Source: Aureimonas altamirensis
Lineage (GTDB): Bacteria > Pseudomonadota > Alphaproteobacteria > Rhizobiales > Rhizobiaceae
DNA length: 64,000 nucleotides
Direction: 5' to 3'
Assembly: GCF_023702225.1 (NCBI RefSeq)
Contig: NZ_JAMQCO010000007.1
Span: 124,001 to 188,000 of the forward strand
The position numbers were made by a program, and so were the translations under genes. Positions 38,450-47,273 of this stretch are shown here, piece by piece (positions within the stretch are counted from its first letter, which is position 1; the number at the start of each line of letters is the position of its first letter). The notes below the pieces were generated by a model, which searched no databases, was not told the origin of the DNA, and saw nothing but the letters and a program-made list of their open reading frames with translations.

Positions 38450-39384
38450 GCCGGACGCGCCGCCTCCGCGATCAGCCGCGCGCGCCGGATGATCCCCAGC
38501 GTCGCGCCGCCGCTGTCGGCCACCGGCGCAACGTCGCGACCCGACCACAGAAGCTCGGCCAGCGCATCCCTGCGGCTGGCGTCGCGCGCGATGGGGGCGC
38601 CGCTGGCCTCTCCCTGCTCCACGAGGTCGCCGACCCCGCTGAGCGACAGGTAGCGGAAGGGCCTGTCGCCGGTTCCAATGAGCCTGTCGACGAACATGTC
38701 CGCCGGCCTGGACAGGATTTCCTTGGGCGATGCGTACTGGATCACCTTGCCGCCATCCATCACGGCTATGTTGTCGCCCAGGTGGATGGCCTCCTCCATG
38801 TCGTGCGTCACGAAGACGATCGTGGTTCCGAAGCGCTTCTGGATCGCCATCAGGTCGGCCTGGGCCTTGGTGCGGATGATCGGGTCGAGCGCCCCGAAGG
38901 GCTCGTCCATCAACAGGATGTTCGGTTCCGCCGCCAACGCCCGCGCCACGCCGACGCGCTGCTGCTGCCCGCCGGACAGCTCATGCGGGTAGCGGCCGGC
39001 GTAATCGGAAGGATCGAGCTGGAACAGGTCGAGCAGTTCGGACACGCGCGCCGCGATCCGCTCCTTGTCCCAGCCGATCAGGTTGGGCACCGTCGCGATG
39101 TTTTCGGCAACGGTGCGATGCGGGAACAGGCCATGGTTCTGAATCACGTAGCCGATGCGCCGGCGCAATTCGTGCGGCGGCAGGGAGCGGTTGTCCTCGC
39201 CGTCGATCAGCACGGCCCCGTCCGTCGGCTCCGTCATGCGGTTGATCATCCGCATCAGGGTCGTCTTGCCGGAACCGGACGTGCCCACGATGGCCGTTAC
39301 GCTGTGCGGTTGCATCGTGAAGGAGACGTCGTCCACCACGGCGACGTCGCCATAGCGCTTGGTGAGGCTGCGAAGCTCGATCAT
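38446..39384 (-). CDS. Betaine/osmolyte ABC transporter ATPase (YehX/OpuCA-like)
   Basis: ATPase subunit, 312 aa. Walker A GTSGSGKTT, signature [14 protein letters not shown], Walker B NILLMDEPFGALDPI and H-loop VTHDMEEA are canonical. The region VIQNHGLFPHRTVAENIA is typical of OpuCA-type proteins. The C-terminal ~70 residues are short of a full CBS pair and may be a partial CBS-like domain. Overlaps both neighbours by four bases. Confidence 0.9.
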   Translation of the reverse strand: MIELRSLTKRYGDVAVVDDVSFTMQPHSVTAIVGTSGSGKTTLMRMINRMTEPTDGAVLIDGEDNRSLPPHELRRRIGYVIQNHGLFPHRTVAENIATVPNLIGWDKERIAARVSELLDLFQLDPSDYAGRYPHELSGGQQQRVGVARALAAEPNILLMDEPFGALDPIIRTKAQADLMAIQKRFGTTIVFVTHDMEEAIHLGDNIAVMDGGKVIQYASPKEILSRPADMFVDRLIGTGDRPFRYLSLSGVGDLVEQGEASGAPIARDASRRDALAELLWSGRDVAPVADSGGATLGIIRRARLIAEAARPA

Positions 39385-40541
39385 GCCCGTGCTCCCGGTC
39401 TTTGGTGGCTGGATGCCTCCACGGCGGCATCCAGGATGATGGCGGCGCTGAAGGCCATGACCACGGTGGGCAGCGCGCCCAGGAGAACCAGATCCATTGC
39501 CGTCTGGCCGATGCCCTGGAACACGAAGACGCCGAGCCCGCCGCCGCCGATCAGCGCGGCGATGGTGGCAAGGCCGATATTCTGCACCAGCACGATGCGG
39601 ATGCCCGTCAGGATAACGGGAAAAGCGAGCGGAAGCTCCACGCCGAACAGGCGCTGCCTGTCCGTCATGCCGACCCCGCGGGCCGCGTCGTCGGCATCGG
39701 CCGGTATGCTGGCAAGGCCCACCACGGTATTGGCCACGACCGGCAGCAGCGAATAGAGGAACAGGGCCACGAAGGCCGGCGCCACGCCGATGCCGCGAAT
39801 GCCGATGGCGTTGGCCAGCGGCACGTTGGCCGCCAGCCAGCCCAGCGGCGCGATGAGAAGGCCGAACAGCGCTATCGACGGAATGGTCTGCACGACGTTC
39901 AGGCCGTTCAGGATCGGGGCGCGGATGGCGGCGATACGATGACAGGCGATACCGAGCGGAATGCCGACGACGACCGATGCGACGAGCGACCCCAGCGCCA
40001 GCACCAGGTGACGGCCCAGTTCCCGCCAGAACGAATCGGCGCGGCTGCCATATTCACGCATCAGCGACAGTCCATCCCACCGCCCGGACCACAGCACCAG
40101 CGCCAGCACCCCGAGTGCGCCGGCAAGGATCATCACGCGGATAAGCGGCGGGGGCTTCAGGCGCGCCAGCGCGTCGGTGGCCAGCAGGGCATAGGCGAAC
40201 AGCAGCACCCAGAACCCCGAAGCCGGCGACACGCGTGCGAAGCCGTTTTCCGGCGGCGTCAGGTGGGCGGGAGCCATTCCGATCGCCAGGACAAGGGCAA
40301 GTAGGGCGATGAGGCTGCCGACAAGGCGCGGCACCGGCCCGGTGCGCAGCAGCGCCAGGGCGCCGACGCCCAAAAGGATGGCAAGGGTTATCGCCGACGG
40401 CGTCGGCGGAAGTGCGTCGAGCAGCGTGCGGCCTTCGCCGGCGACGATGCGGTTGGCCCGGAAGGTAGCGAAGGGCAGCGCGAACAGTGCCGCCGACGCC
40501 ATCGCGGCGATGACGAGTCCGAGCTTGTCGAGCCTGTGCAC
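39381..40541 (-). CDS. Betaine/osmolyte ABC transporter permease, long form (YehY-like)
   Basis: A 386-aa permease with about ten hydrophobic segments. The N-terminal ~170 residues (four extra helices, as in YehY) precede the standard permease core beginning near LVLALGSLVASVVVGIPLGIAC, with EAA loop DDAARGVGMTDRQRLFGVELPLAFP. The two permeases of this operon are homologous over the core. It starts 22 bases after the binding-protein stop. Confidence 0.88.
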   Translation of the reverse strand: MHRLDKLGLVIAAMASAALFALPFATFRANRIVAGEGRTLLDALPPTPSAITLAILLGVGALALLRTGPVPRLVGSLIALLALVLAIGMAPAHLTPPENGFARVSPASGFWVLLFAYALLATDALARLKPPPLIRVMILAGALGVLALVLWSGRWDGLSLMREYGSRADSFWRELGRHLVLALGSLVASVVVGIPLGIACHRIAAIRAPILNGLNVVQTIPSIALFGLLIAPLGWLAANVPLANAIGIRGIGVAPAFVALFLYSLLPVVANTVVGLASIPADADDAARGVGMTDRQRLFGVELPLAFPVILTGIRIVLVQNIGLATIAALIGGGGLGVFVFQGIGQTAMDLVLLGALPTVVMAFSAAIILDAAVEASSHQRPGARA

Positions 40542-40563
40542 CCTTCAGCCCTGCCCCGTCCGG

Positions 40564-41475
40564 CTACTTCATCAGTCCCTTGGAGGTCAGATAGTCTTCG
40601 GCAACGGCGCGGGCGGGTTCGCCGCCCAGTTGCACGCGGCCATTCAACTCCTGCAGCGTCGTCAGGTCGAGGCTGGCGAAGATCGGCTGCAGGATCTCGG
40701 CTATGTCCGGATGCTCCTGCAATACGGCCTCGCGGATGATCGGCGCGGGCTGGTAGACCGGCTGCACGCCCTTGTCGTCGTCCATCACCTTCAGGCCGGA
40801 CGGGGCTATGCCGCCATCGGTGCCGTAGACCATGGCCGCATTGACCCCGTTGGTGCCCTGCGCGGCGGCCGCGATGGTGGCGGCCGTATCGCCGCCCGAG
40901 AGGGTCAGCAGTTGATCGGGCGTCAGGGTGAACCCGTAGGTTGCCTGGAAGGCCGGCAAGGCCGCCGCCGAATTGACGAACTCGGACGATGCCGCAAGCT
41001 TGACGTCGCCGCCGCCGGCAACCCAGGCGCCGAACTCGGTCAGCGTATTCAGGGAATTCTCTTCGGCAACCGGGCCCGCCACCGCGATGCCCCAGGTGTT
41101 GTTGGCCGGCGACGGGGCGAGCCAGACGATCTTGTTGGCGTCGTAGTCGAGCTGCCTGGCGGCCTCGTAGGCTTTCGCGGCGTCCTTCCACGTATCGGCC
41201 TCGCCTTCCTTGTTGAAGAAGAAGGCGGCATTGCCCGTATATTCCGGATAGATGTCGATCTCGCCGGCGACGATCGCCTGCCGCACCACCGGCGTGCCGC
41301 CCAGCTGGATACGATCGGTCGTCTCGATGCCGGCATTCTGCAACGCCAGCAGGATCATGTTGCCGAGTACGCCACCCTCGGTATCGATCTTGGAGGAAAC
41401 GACCACCGGCGCTGCGAGCGCCGGGCCGGCCGCAACGCTTGCGGCCAATGCCGCTGCGATAAGAATGGAACGCAT
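40564..41475 (-). CDS. Betaine/osmolyte ABC transporter binding protein (YehZ/OsmF-like)
   Basis: Periplasmic binding protein of the OpuAC/OsmF family, 303 aa. Signal peptide MRSILIAAALAASVAAGPALA. The mature start VVVSSKIDTEGGVLGNMILLALQNAG, then GEIDIYPEYTGNAAFFF, matches glycine-betaine/choline/carnitine binders. First gene of the yehZYXW-like operon. Homologues of this class bind betaine weakly, so the natural ligand is open. Confidence 0.9.
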   Translation of the reverse strand: MRSILIAAALAASVAAGPALAAPVVVSSKIDTEGGVLGNMILLALQNAGIETTDRIQLGGTPVVRQAIVAGEIDIYPEYTGNAAFFFNKEGEADTWKDAAKAYEAARQLDYDANKIVWLAPSPANNTWGIAVAGPVAEENSLNTLTEFGAWVAGGGDVKLAASSEFVNSAAALPAFQATYGFTLTPDQLLTLSGGDTAATIAAAAQGTNGVNAAMVYGTDGGIAPSGLKVMDDDKGVQPVYQPAPIIREAVLQEHPDIAEILQPIFASLDLTTLQELNGRVQLGGEPARAVAEDYLTSKGLMK

Positions 41476-41554
41476 TTATCTGACCCCTTGCGGCTTGCCT
41501 TTCGGGGAAACTAGGTCCGCGGCGGCGATAGGGAATGGCTGGCGCCACTCCCTT

Positions 41555-42040
41555 CTAGGACGGTTCCGGAAAACTGTCGCGGATCTGACGCGCCACGGCG
41601 TCGTCCGCGTCCAGCCGCTGCAGCAAGGACTGCAGTTCCGGCTCCAGCACCATGAGGGCCGCCTGGGACGGCGTCACCCAAACCTGCCTGCGCTGCCCCT
41701 TTTCCTTCCAGGTCGGTCGCCGCCCGGCAACGATGAGCAGGTAGACGTCGACGACCGCAAAGGCGAAGGCGCGCTTGCCGCGTTTCCAGTACTGGAAACT
41801 GTCATAGGGCTTCTTGATCGTCTTGCCGACGACGCCCGCCTCCTCGATCGCCTCGATGGCCGCTGCGCGCGCCGGCGTCTTGCCCTTCATCAAATTGCCC
41901 TTGGGCAGCACCCAGCGCCGTGTCTCGCGGGACGTGATCAGCAGGACGAGCAGATTGCCGTCCTCGTCCACCCGCACGGGCAGCGCCGCCACCTGCCGCT
42001 TCTCTCCCTTGCGCACGCGGCGTGACTTTTTGTCACCCAT
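41555..42040 (-). CDS. NUDIX hydrolase with variant Nudix box
   Basis: A 161-aa NUDIX protein. The box runs from Gly48 (GNLMKGKTPARAAAIEAIEE then AGV). Compared with Gx5Ex7REUxEExGU, Lys54 replaces the first Glu and Ile62 replaces the Arg, while Glu63, Glu66 and Glu67 are kept. A similar variant (PKGxxMKG...) is usual in a group of alphaproteobacterial NUDIX proteins resembling diphosphoinositol/Ap4A hydrolases, so activity is plausible. Its ATG lies eight bases inside the end of nikR, implying coupled translation. The substrate is unknown. Confidence 0.88.
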   Translation of the reverse strand: MGDKKSRRVRKGEKRQVAALPVRVDEDGNLLVLLITSRETRRWVLPKGNLMKGKTPARAAAIEAIEEAGVVGKTIKKPYDSFQYWKRGKRAFAFAVVDVYLLIVAGRRPTWKEKGQRRQVWVTPSQAALMVLEPELQSLLQRLDADDAVARQIRDSFPEPS

Positions 42041-42458
42041 CGCGACCGTCTTTCCCCGGCTCCAGCGGAATGATCACCAGCTCTCCATGGCGCACGCTGC
42101 GCTCGGCGATGACGTGGTCGGCAAAGTGGCGCACGGCCCGCACCTCGCCCCGTAGAACCGACAGCTCCATGCAGGTGTCGTGATCCAGATGCACGTGCAG
42201 GGACGCGACGGACAGGTCGTGATGGTCGTGATAGGCATTGGTGAGCCGCCGCGACAGCTCCCGCGCATTGTGATCGTAGACGTAGACGAGGGCGCCCATG
42301 CACGCGCCGGTTTCCGGCCCGTCCACCTTGGCGTCGCGCAGCCCCGCACGCACCAGATCGCGCACCGCCTCGGACCGGTTCTGGTAGTTCCGCTCGTCCA
42401 TGATGCGGTCCAGCTCGTCCATCAGATCGTCGTCGAGCGTCACCGTAACGCGCTGCAT
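42033..42458 (-). CDS. nikR: Nickel-responsive regulator NikR
   Basis: A 141-aa ribbon-helix-helix repressor. The N-terminal MQRVTVTLDDDLMDELDRIM carries the DNA-binding strand and helix. The C-terminal ACT-like metal domain keeps the full nickel site: His77, His88, His90 and Cys96 have exactly the spacing of E. coli His76, His87, His89, Cys95. ATG 42458 is six bases after GAGGGAG. It diverges from a nickel-type ABC operon, and a perfect GTATGA-N16-TCATAC site lies in the gap. Confidence 0.95.
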   Translation of the reverse strand: MQRVTVTLDDDLMDELDRIMDERNYQNRSEAVRDLVRAGLRDAKVDGPETGACMGALVYVYDHNARELSRRLTNAYHDHHDLSVASLHVHLDHDTCMELSVLRGEVRAVRHFADHVIAERSVRHGELVIIPLEPGKDGRDG

Positions 42459-42482
42459 GTCCACTCCCTCGCGCATTCGCGC

Positions 42483-42510
42483 GTATGATGTTTTTATATA
42501 GACCTCATAC
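42483..42510. promoter_or_regulatory. NikR operator in the nikR-nikA gap
   Basis: GTATGA (42483-42488) and TCATAC (42505-42510) are separated by exactly 16 bases, identical to the E. coli NikR operator consensus GTATGA-N16-TCATAC. The spacer is AT-rich (TTTTTATATA), unlike its surroundings, so it may also hold promoter elements. It is 25 bases from the nikR start and 50 from the nikA start, and can control both. Confidence 0.92.
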
Positions 42511-42559
42511 TGAGCCGATCCTATTGTCTCGGCGATTCGGCCAGGTCGGGGTATGGTTC

Positions 42560-44128
42560 ATGCGTTTTGCCGCTTTTCTTGGGTTGGTTGCAATCTGTTG
42601 CGGGATACTATCCGCTCCAGCGGGCGCCGCCCCGCGCGACACTCTCGTTCTTGCCATCGGCGGCGAGCCCGAAACCGGCTTCGACCCGGTACTGGGCTGG
42701 GGCGCCTACGGACACCCCCTGTTCCAGTCTACATTGCTCCGCCGCGATGCGAAGCTTGCCAGCCGGCCGGACCTTGCGACGCGCTGGTCGTTGTCCGACG
42801 ACCGGCTGACCTGGACGGTCGCCATCCGCCCGGACGCCCGCTTTTCGGACGATACGCCGCTGACCGCCAGCGACGTCGCCTTCACCTTCAACACGGCGCG
42901 GGATGCCGCAGGCGCGCTCGACCTCACCATGCTGGAGGCGGCGACGGCGCAAGATGCCACTACGGTCACGTTTCGCCTGCGCAAGCCGGCCATTACCTTC
43001 ACCGAGTTCTTCCACACGCTCGGCATCGTGCCCGCGGCATCCTACGGTCCGGGCTACGCGCGGCGGCCGGTCGGATCCGGTCCTTACCGGCTCGTCTCAT
43101 GGAGCGAAGGCGAGCAGCTCATCGTCGAGCGCAATCCGCTCTATTACGGCGAGGCGCCGGCCTTCCGGCAACTGACCTTCCTGTTCACCGGCGAGGATGG
43201 CGCGCTCGCCGCCGCCCGTGCGAGGGCGGTGGACATGGCGGCGGTGCCGGGCATGCTCGCCGGCATCGTGCCGGAAGGCTTCCGCCGCAGGGAGGTCCGT
43301 TCCGTGGACAACCGCGGCATCAGCCTGCCGACGCAGGTTCCCGGCAGGACCACACGGAACGGGCTGCCCATCGGCAACGCCGTAACGGCCGATGGCGCAA
43401 TCCGCCGCGCCATCGACATCGGTATCGACCGGCACCTTCTGACGGAGGTGGCTTTGGGCGGCTTCGGCAGCCCGGCGACCGGTCCGGCCGACGGGCTGCC
43501 CTGGGGCAATGCCGACGAAGCCGCCATCCACGATCCGCAAGCCGCCGTGCGTCTGCTGGAACAGGCCGGCTGGCAGGCTGGCGCGGACGGCATACGGGTC
43601 AGGGACGGGCTGCGCGCCAGCGTCCCCCTGTACTATCCCGCCGGGGACGGCACCAGGCAGATCCTGGCCGAAACGGTCGCCACCCTTGTCCGGCCGCTTG
43701 GCATCGAGATGCGACCGCAGGGCGCGCCGTGGTCGGCGATCCGCCGCATCATGCATTCGGAGCCGGTGATGTTCGGCTTCGGCAGCCACTCGCCCTTCGA
43801 AGTCTACAGCCTCTACCATTCCTCGCTGGCCGGGCGCGGCTACATGAACCCGACCTTCTACGCCAATGCCGCCGTCGACGGGCATCTCGATGCGGCCGAG
43901 GCCGCCGCCAGCATGGAGGCATCCTATCCCCACTGGCGCGCCGCCGCGTTCGATGGCGCGACCGGCTACGGCTCGCGCGGCGATGCCGCCTATGCCTGGC
44001 TGGTCAACCTTACCCATGTCTATCTGGTCGGCGCATGCCTCGACATCGGCGAAACGCAGATCGAGCCGCATGGCCATGGCTGGCCGGTTACGGCAGGCAT
44101 CGCGGGTTGGCGCTGGACGTGCGACTGA
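42560..44128 (+). CDS. nikA: Nickel-type ABC transporter binding protein (NikA-like)
   Basis: Family-5 solute-binding protein, 522 aa, with a signal peptide MRFAAFLGLVAICCGILSAPAGA. Family core: GGEPETGFDPVLGWGAYGHPLFQSTLL, then ATRWSLSDDRLTWTVAIRPDARFSD. The NikR operator directly upstream and nikBCDE downstream support nickel, although family-5 proteins of similar sequence also carry other metal chelates or peptides. ATG 42560 gives the signal peptide; an ATG at 42485 would start within the operator. Confidence 0.85.
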   Translation: MRFAAFLGLVAICCGILSAPAGAAPRDTLVLAIGGEPETGFDPVLGWGAYGHPLFQSTLLRRDAKLASRPDLATRWSLSDDRLTWTVAIRPDARFSDDTPLTASDVAFTFNTARDAAGALDLTMLEAATAQDATTVTFRLRKPAITFTEFFHTLGIVPAASYGPGYARRPVGSGPYRLVSWSEGEQLIVERNPLYYGEAPAFRQLTFLFTGEDGALAAARARAVDMAAVPGMLAGIVPEGFRRREVRSVDNRGISLPTQVPGRTTRNGLPIGNAVTADGAIRRAIDIGIDRHLLTEVALGGFGSPATGPADGLPWGNADEAAIHDPQAAVRLLEQAGWQAGADGIRVRDGLRASVPLYYPAGDGTRQILAETVATLVRPLGIEMRPQGAPWSAIRRIMHSEPVMFGFGSHSPFEVYSLYHSSLAGRGYMNPTFYANAAVDGHLDAAEAAASMEASYPHWRAAAFDGATGYGSRGDAAYAWLVNLTHVYLVGACLDIGETQIEPHGHGWPVTAGIAGWRWTCD

Positions 44129-45111
44129 TCCGCTCTCTCGTATCGGCGCTGGCAAGGCTGGCGGCGCTTCTGGCCTTCGTGGCCCTCTGCGCTTTCCTGC
44201 TGGTCAAGCTGTCGCCTGTCGATCCCGTGGATGCCTATCTCGGGCCCGCCATCGCGCGCGTCGGCGAGGCGCAGCGCGCCGCCATCGCCGCGGCGTGGGG
44301 GCTGGATCGCCCCTGGCCTGAACAATTCCTGCTGTGGCTCGGCAATCTCCTGTCGGGCGATGCCGGCTACAGCCTCTCCTACAACGCCCCGGTCGCCGAG
44401 GTCATCGCCGCAAGGGCGGGGCCGAGCCTTGCCCTTGCGGGGACGAGCTGGCTGCTTTCGAGCCTTGCAGGCTTCACGCTCGGCATCCTGGCGGGCGTCT
44501 ACGAGGATACGGTACTGGACCGTGTCGTGCGCTTCTGGTGTTTCATCCTTGCATCCACGCCCACCTTCTGGCTGGCGATCCTGATGCTCACCGTTTTCTC
44601 GGTCGGCCTCGGCTGGGCGCCATTGTGCTGCGCCGGCCCCATCGGCGTGCGCCCGCAGGATGTGTCGCCGATGCAGGCCCTGTTGCACCTGGCTTTGCCG
44701 CTCGTCACCCTGACCTTGTTCGGCGTTGCGCAGATCGCCCTCCATACGCGCGCCAAGGCCGTTCTCGTCATGCGGTCCGATCATGTCCGCTTCGCCCTTG
44801 CGCAGGGGGCGGGCCGGGTCGACGTCGCCCTGCGCCACGTGGCCCGCAACGCGGCCTTGCCCGGCATCGCGCTCATGCTCGCATCCATCGGGGAGCTGTT
44901 CGGCGGCGCGATGCTGGCCGAGCAGGTCTTCGCCTATCCCGGCCTCGGCCGGGCAGCGGTGGACGCCGGCCTGCAAGGCGACGTCCCGCTACTGCTGGCG
45001 ATCACGCTCCTGACCGCGCTCGTCGTCGGGCTGGGCGGCATGGCCGCGCGTCTGGTGGCCAGGGCGGTGGATCCGCGCCTTCGCGATGCGGAGGCCGTCT
45101 TCGCCCCATGA
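44119..45111 (+). CDS. nikB: Nickel ABC transporter permease NikB-like
   Basis: DppB/NikB-type permease, 330 aa, with GTG start overlapping the nikA end by ten bases. First helix RLIRSLVSALARLAALLAFVAL; periplasmic ALGLDRPWPEQFLLWLGNLL equivalent is present as WGLDRPWPEQFLLWLG; EAA loop around VRFALAQGAGRVDVAL; ends AVDPRLRD. A TTG at 44107 is an alternative start. The frame is open far upstream, but that part is antisense-like noise inside nikA, not a fusion. Confidence 0.88.
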   Translation: MRLIRSLVSALARLAALLAFVALCAFLLVKLSPVDPVDAYLGPAIARVGEAQRAAIAAAWGLDRPWPEQFLLWLGNLLSGDAGYSLSYNAPVAEVIAARAGPSLALAGTSWLLSSLAGFTLGILAGVYEDTVLDRVVRFWCFILASTPTFWLAILMLTVFSVGLGWAPLCCAGPIGVRPQDVSPMQALLHLALPLVTLTLFGVAQIALHTRAKAVLVMRSDHVRFALAQGAGRVDVALRHVARNAALPGIALMLASIGELFGGAMLAEQVFAYPGLGRAAVDAGLQGDVPLLLAITLLTALVVGLGGMAARLVARAVDPRLRDAEAVFAP

Positions 45112-45914
45112 CCGGATCCAGGATCGCCCGCCATTGGCCTCTCGCCCTGCCGGTGCTGGCCCTCACCGCGCTGGCGGCGTCCGGCGACGCCGGGCCGATG
45201 CCCGATTTCGCGCGCCGTCTGATGCCGCCATCCCTGGAGGCGCCCTTCGGCACCGACGCGCTCGGCCGCGACCTGTTCGGGCGCAGCCTGGCCGGGCTTT
45301 CCCTCAGCCTGCACATCGGGCTTGCCGCATCGCTCGCCTCCACCGCCATCGCCCTCGGCCTGACGATGGCGGCAAGCCTGCACAGGATGGCCGGCGGGCT
45401 CGTCTCCTTCGTCACCGATGCGGTGCTGAGCCTTCCGCACCTGGTGCTGCTGGTGCTGATCGCCTTCGCAATGGGCGGTGGTGCGCAAGCCGTCGTCGTG
45501 GCGGTGGCCCTTTCCCATTGGCCAAGGCTGACGCGGCTGCTGCGCCTGGAGCTGGAGCAGGTCCTGTCATCGGACTTCGTCGCCGCATCCAGAGCATTCG
45601 GCCGCTCGCGTCTGCATGTGGCCGCACGGCACGTTCTGCCGCATCTGCTGCCGCAACTGGCGGTCGGAGCCGTCCTGATGCTGCCGCACGCCATTCTGCA
45701 CGAGGCCGCCCTCACCTTTCTGGGCTTCGGGCTGGAGCCGACACGCCCCGCCCTCGGCATCCTCATGTCCGAGGCGATGCGAACCCTGAGTGCCGGCTAT
45801 TGGTGGCTCGGGCTGTTTCCGGGCCTCGTGCTGGTGACCACGGTGCTGATGGTGGAGCGTGTCGGAGCCCGCCTGCAGCGACATCTCACACCCATGCCGG
45901 AGGCGGCCCGATGA
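45108..45914 (+). CDS. nikC: Nickel ABC transporter permease NikC-like
   Basis: DppC/NikC-type permease, 268 aa, overlapping nikB by four bases (ATGA). APFGTDALGRDLFGRSLAGL entry motif, EAA loop SSDFVAASRAFGRSRLHVAA, and EAALTFLGFGLEPTRPALGILMSEA near the end are all typical. It lacks the long N-terminal extension of some DppC proteins. Confidence 0.89.
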   Translation: MTGSRIARHWPLALPVLALTALAASGDAGPMPDFARRLMPPSLEAPFGTDALGRDLFGRSLAGLSLSLHIGLAASLASTAIALGLTMAASLHRMAGGLVSFVTDAVLSLPHLVLLVLIAFAMGGGAQAVVVAVALSHWPRLTRLLRLELEQVLSSDFVAASRAFGRSRLHVAARHVLPHLLPQLAVGAVLMLPHAILHEAALTFLGFGLEPTRPALGILMSEAMRTLSAGYWWLGLFPGLVLVTTVLMVERVGARLQRHLTPMPEAAR

Positions 45915-46675
45915 TGAAGGCGCAGGATCTGGCGATCGACGTCGACGGACGCCGCCTCGTATCCGACGTCTCCTTTACGCTCGAGCGGGGGCAGATCCTG
46001 GCGCTGGCCGGTGCGTCCGGTATCGGCAAGTCGCTGATCGCGGCTGCGCTCCTGGGTATGCTGCCGGGGGGCGGGCGACGCGGCGGAACGCTGCTCCTCG
46101 ATGGCGAGACGATGACCGACGCGCGGTTGCGCGCCGCCAGGGGACGGCGGATCGCCCTGGCGCCGCAACCACTGTCGAGCCTGGACCCCTCCGCACGGAT
46201 CGACGACCAGTTCCGCTGGGCGGCGCGGCGCGCCGGCCTGTCCGGGGCGGCCTGCAAGGCGGCGCCGGCCGCGGCGCTGGCACGGCTCGGCCTGCCGGAA
46301 CGGACATCGAGCCTCTACCCGCACCATCTGTCCGGCGGCATGGCGCGCCGGATCCTGCTGGGCATCGCCACCGTCGGCCGTCCGCAAGTCCTGATCGTGG
46401 ACGAGCCGACCAGCGGCCTCGACCGGGCCGCCATCGACCATGTCGCCGGCGACCTCAGCCGCCTTGCGTCGGACGGGTGCGCCCTCCTCGTCATCACGCA
46501 CGATCTCGTCTTCGCAAGCGGCCTCGCCGACAGGATCGCCGTCCTGTCGCCCGACCGATTCGCCGCGCCGATGCCCGCCTCGGCCTTCGTGGCGGACGGC
46601 GCAGATATCCCCGATGCGCAGGCACGCCGCCTGTGGCGCGCAACACCGGCAAACGGGATGACGGTCGATGCTTGA
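45911..46675 (+). CDS. nikD: Nickel ABC transporter ATPase NikD-like
   Basis: ABC ATPase, 254 aa. Walker A GASGIGKS, signature LSGGMARR, Walker B VLIVDEPTSGLD and H-loop VITHDL are present; Met-Ala replaces the usual Gln in the residues after LSGG, as in many NikD proteins. It overlaps nikC (ATGA) and nikE by eight bases. Two adjacent ATG codons; the first is used here. Confidence 0.88.
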   Translation: MMKAQDLAIDVDGRRLVSDVSFTLERGQILALAGASGIGKSLIAAALLGMLPGGGRRGGTLLLDGETMTDARLRAARGRRIALAPQPLSSLDPSARIDDQFRWAARRAGLSGAACKAAPAAALARLGLPERTSSLYPHHLSGGMARRILLGIATVGRPQVLIVDEPTSGLDRAAIDHVAGDLSRLASDGCALLVITHDLVFASGLADRIAVLSPDRFAAPMPASAFVADGADIPDAQARRLWRATPANGMTVDA

Positions 46676-47273
46676 GGCGCACGCCATCACGGCATCGCGC
46701 AGGGGCGCAACCCTGTTCGAGGGTTTCGACCTGACCATCCGGCCGGGCGAGATCGTCGGCCTGGCCGGTCCGTCCGGCTGTGGCAAATCCACCCTGGGGC
46801 GCATCCTTGCAGGATTGCTGCGCCCGGCCGCAGGAGCCGTCCATATCGATGGCCGTCCTTTACCTGCGCGCGGCCTCAGCCCCATCCAGTATGTGGCCCA
46901 GCACGCGCTCGGCGCGGTCAACCCGGCATGGCGCATACAGCGCATCCTGGCCGAGGCGCACCGGCCGTCGGCGGAATTGCTGGGCCGCTTCGGCGTCGAC
47001 CCGGATTGGGCCGGCCGCTATCCGCAATCGCTGTCCGGCGGGCAGTTGCAGCGGGTGGTGCTTGTGCGGGCATTGGCGCCCGCCGTGCGCTTTCTCGTGC
47101 TGGACGAGGCGACGGCCTCGCTGGACGCCGTCGCACAGGCGCATGTGTGGCGCGGCCTGCAATCCCTCTGCGCCGATTGGGGAACGGGCATATTGGCGAT
47201 CAGCCATGACGAAGCCCTTCTCGGCCATGTCGCGGCGCATACGGTGCGCCTGCCCCTTACGCACTTCCGGTGA
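46668..47273 (+). CDS. nikE: Nickel ABC transporter ATPase NikE-like, short
   Basis: Second ATPase, 201 aa, shorter than usual NikE/DppF proteins (~260 aa) because it ends soon after the H-loop. Walker [10 protein letters not shown], signature LSGGQLQRVVLVRA, Walker B FLVLDEATASLD and H-loop AISHDEA are intact, so it should function. The reading frame simply stops at 47273, 17 bases inside the convergent response-regulator gene. Confidence 0.88.
   Translation: MLEAHAITASRRGATLFEGFDLTIRPGEIVGLAGPSGCGKSTLGRILAGLLRPAAGAVHIDGRPLPARGLSPIQYVAQHALGAVNPAWRIQRILAEAHRPSAELLGRFGVDPDWAGRYPQSLSGGQLQRVVLVRALAPAVRFLVLDEATASLDAVAQAHVWRGLQSLCADWGTGILAISHDEALLGHVAAHTVRLPLTHFR

Noticed and set aside
42485-42559. 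An earlier ATG start for nikA at 42485
   Set aside because: It lies within the NikR operator and would hide the signal peptide; ATG 42560 starts exactly at a typical signal peptide.
42553-45111. An apparent 852-aa nikA-nikB fusion
   Set aside because: Only the C-terminal 330 residues are a permease; the first ~520 codons are out-of-frame sequence of nikA.
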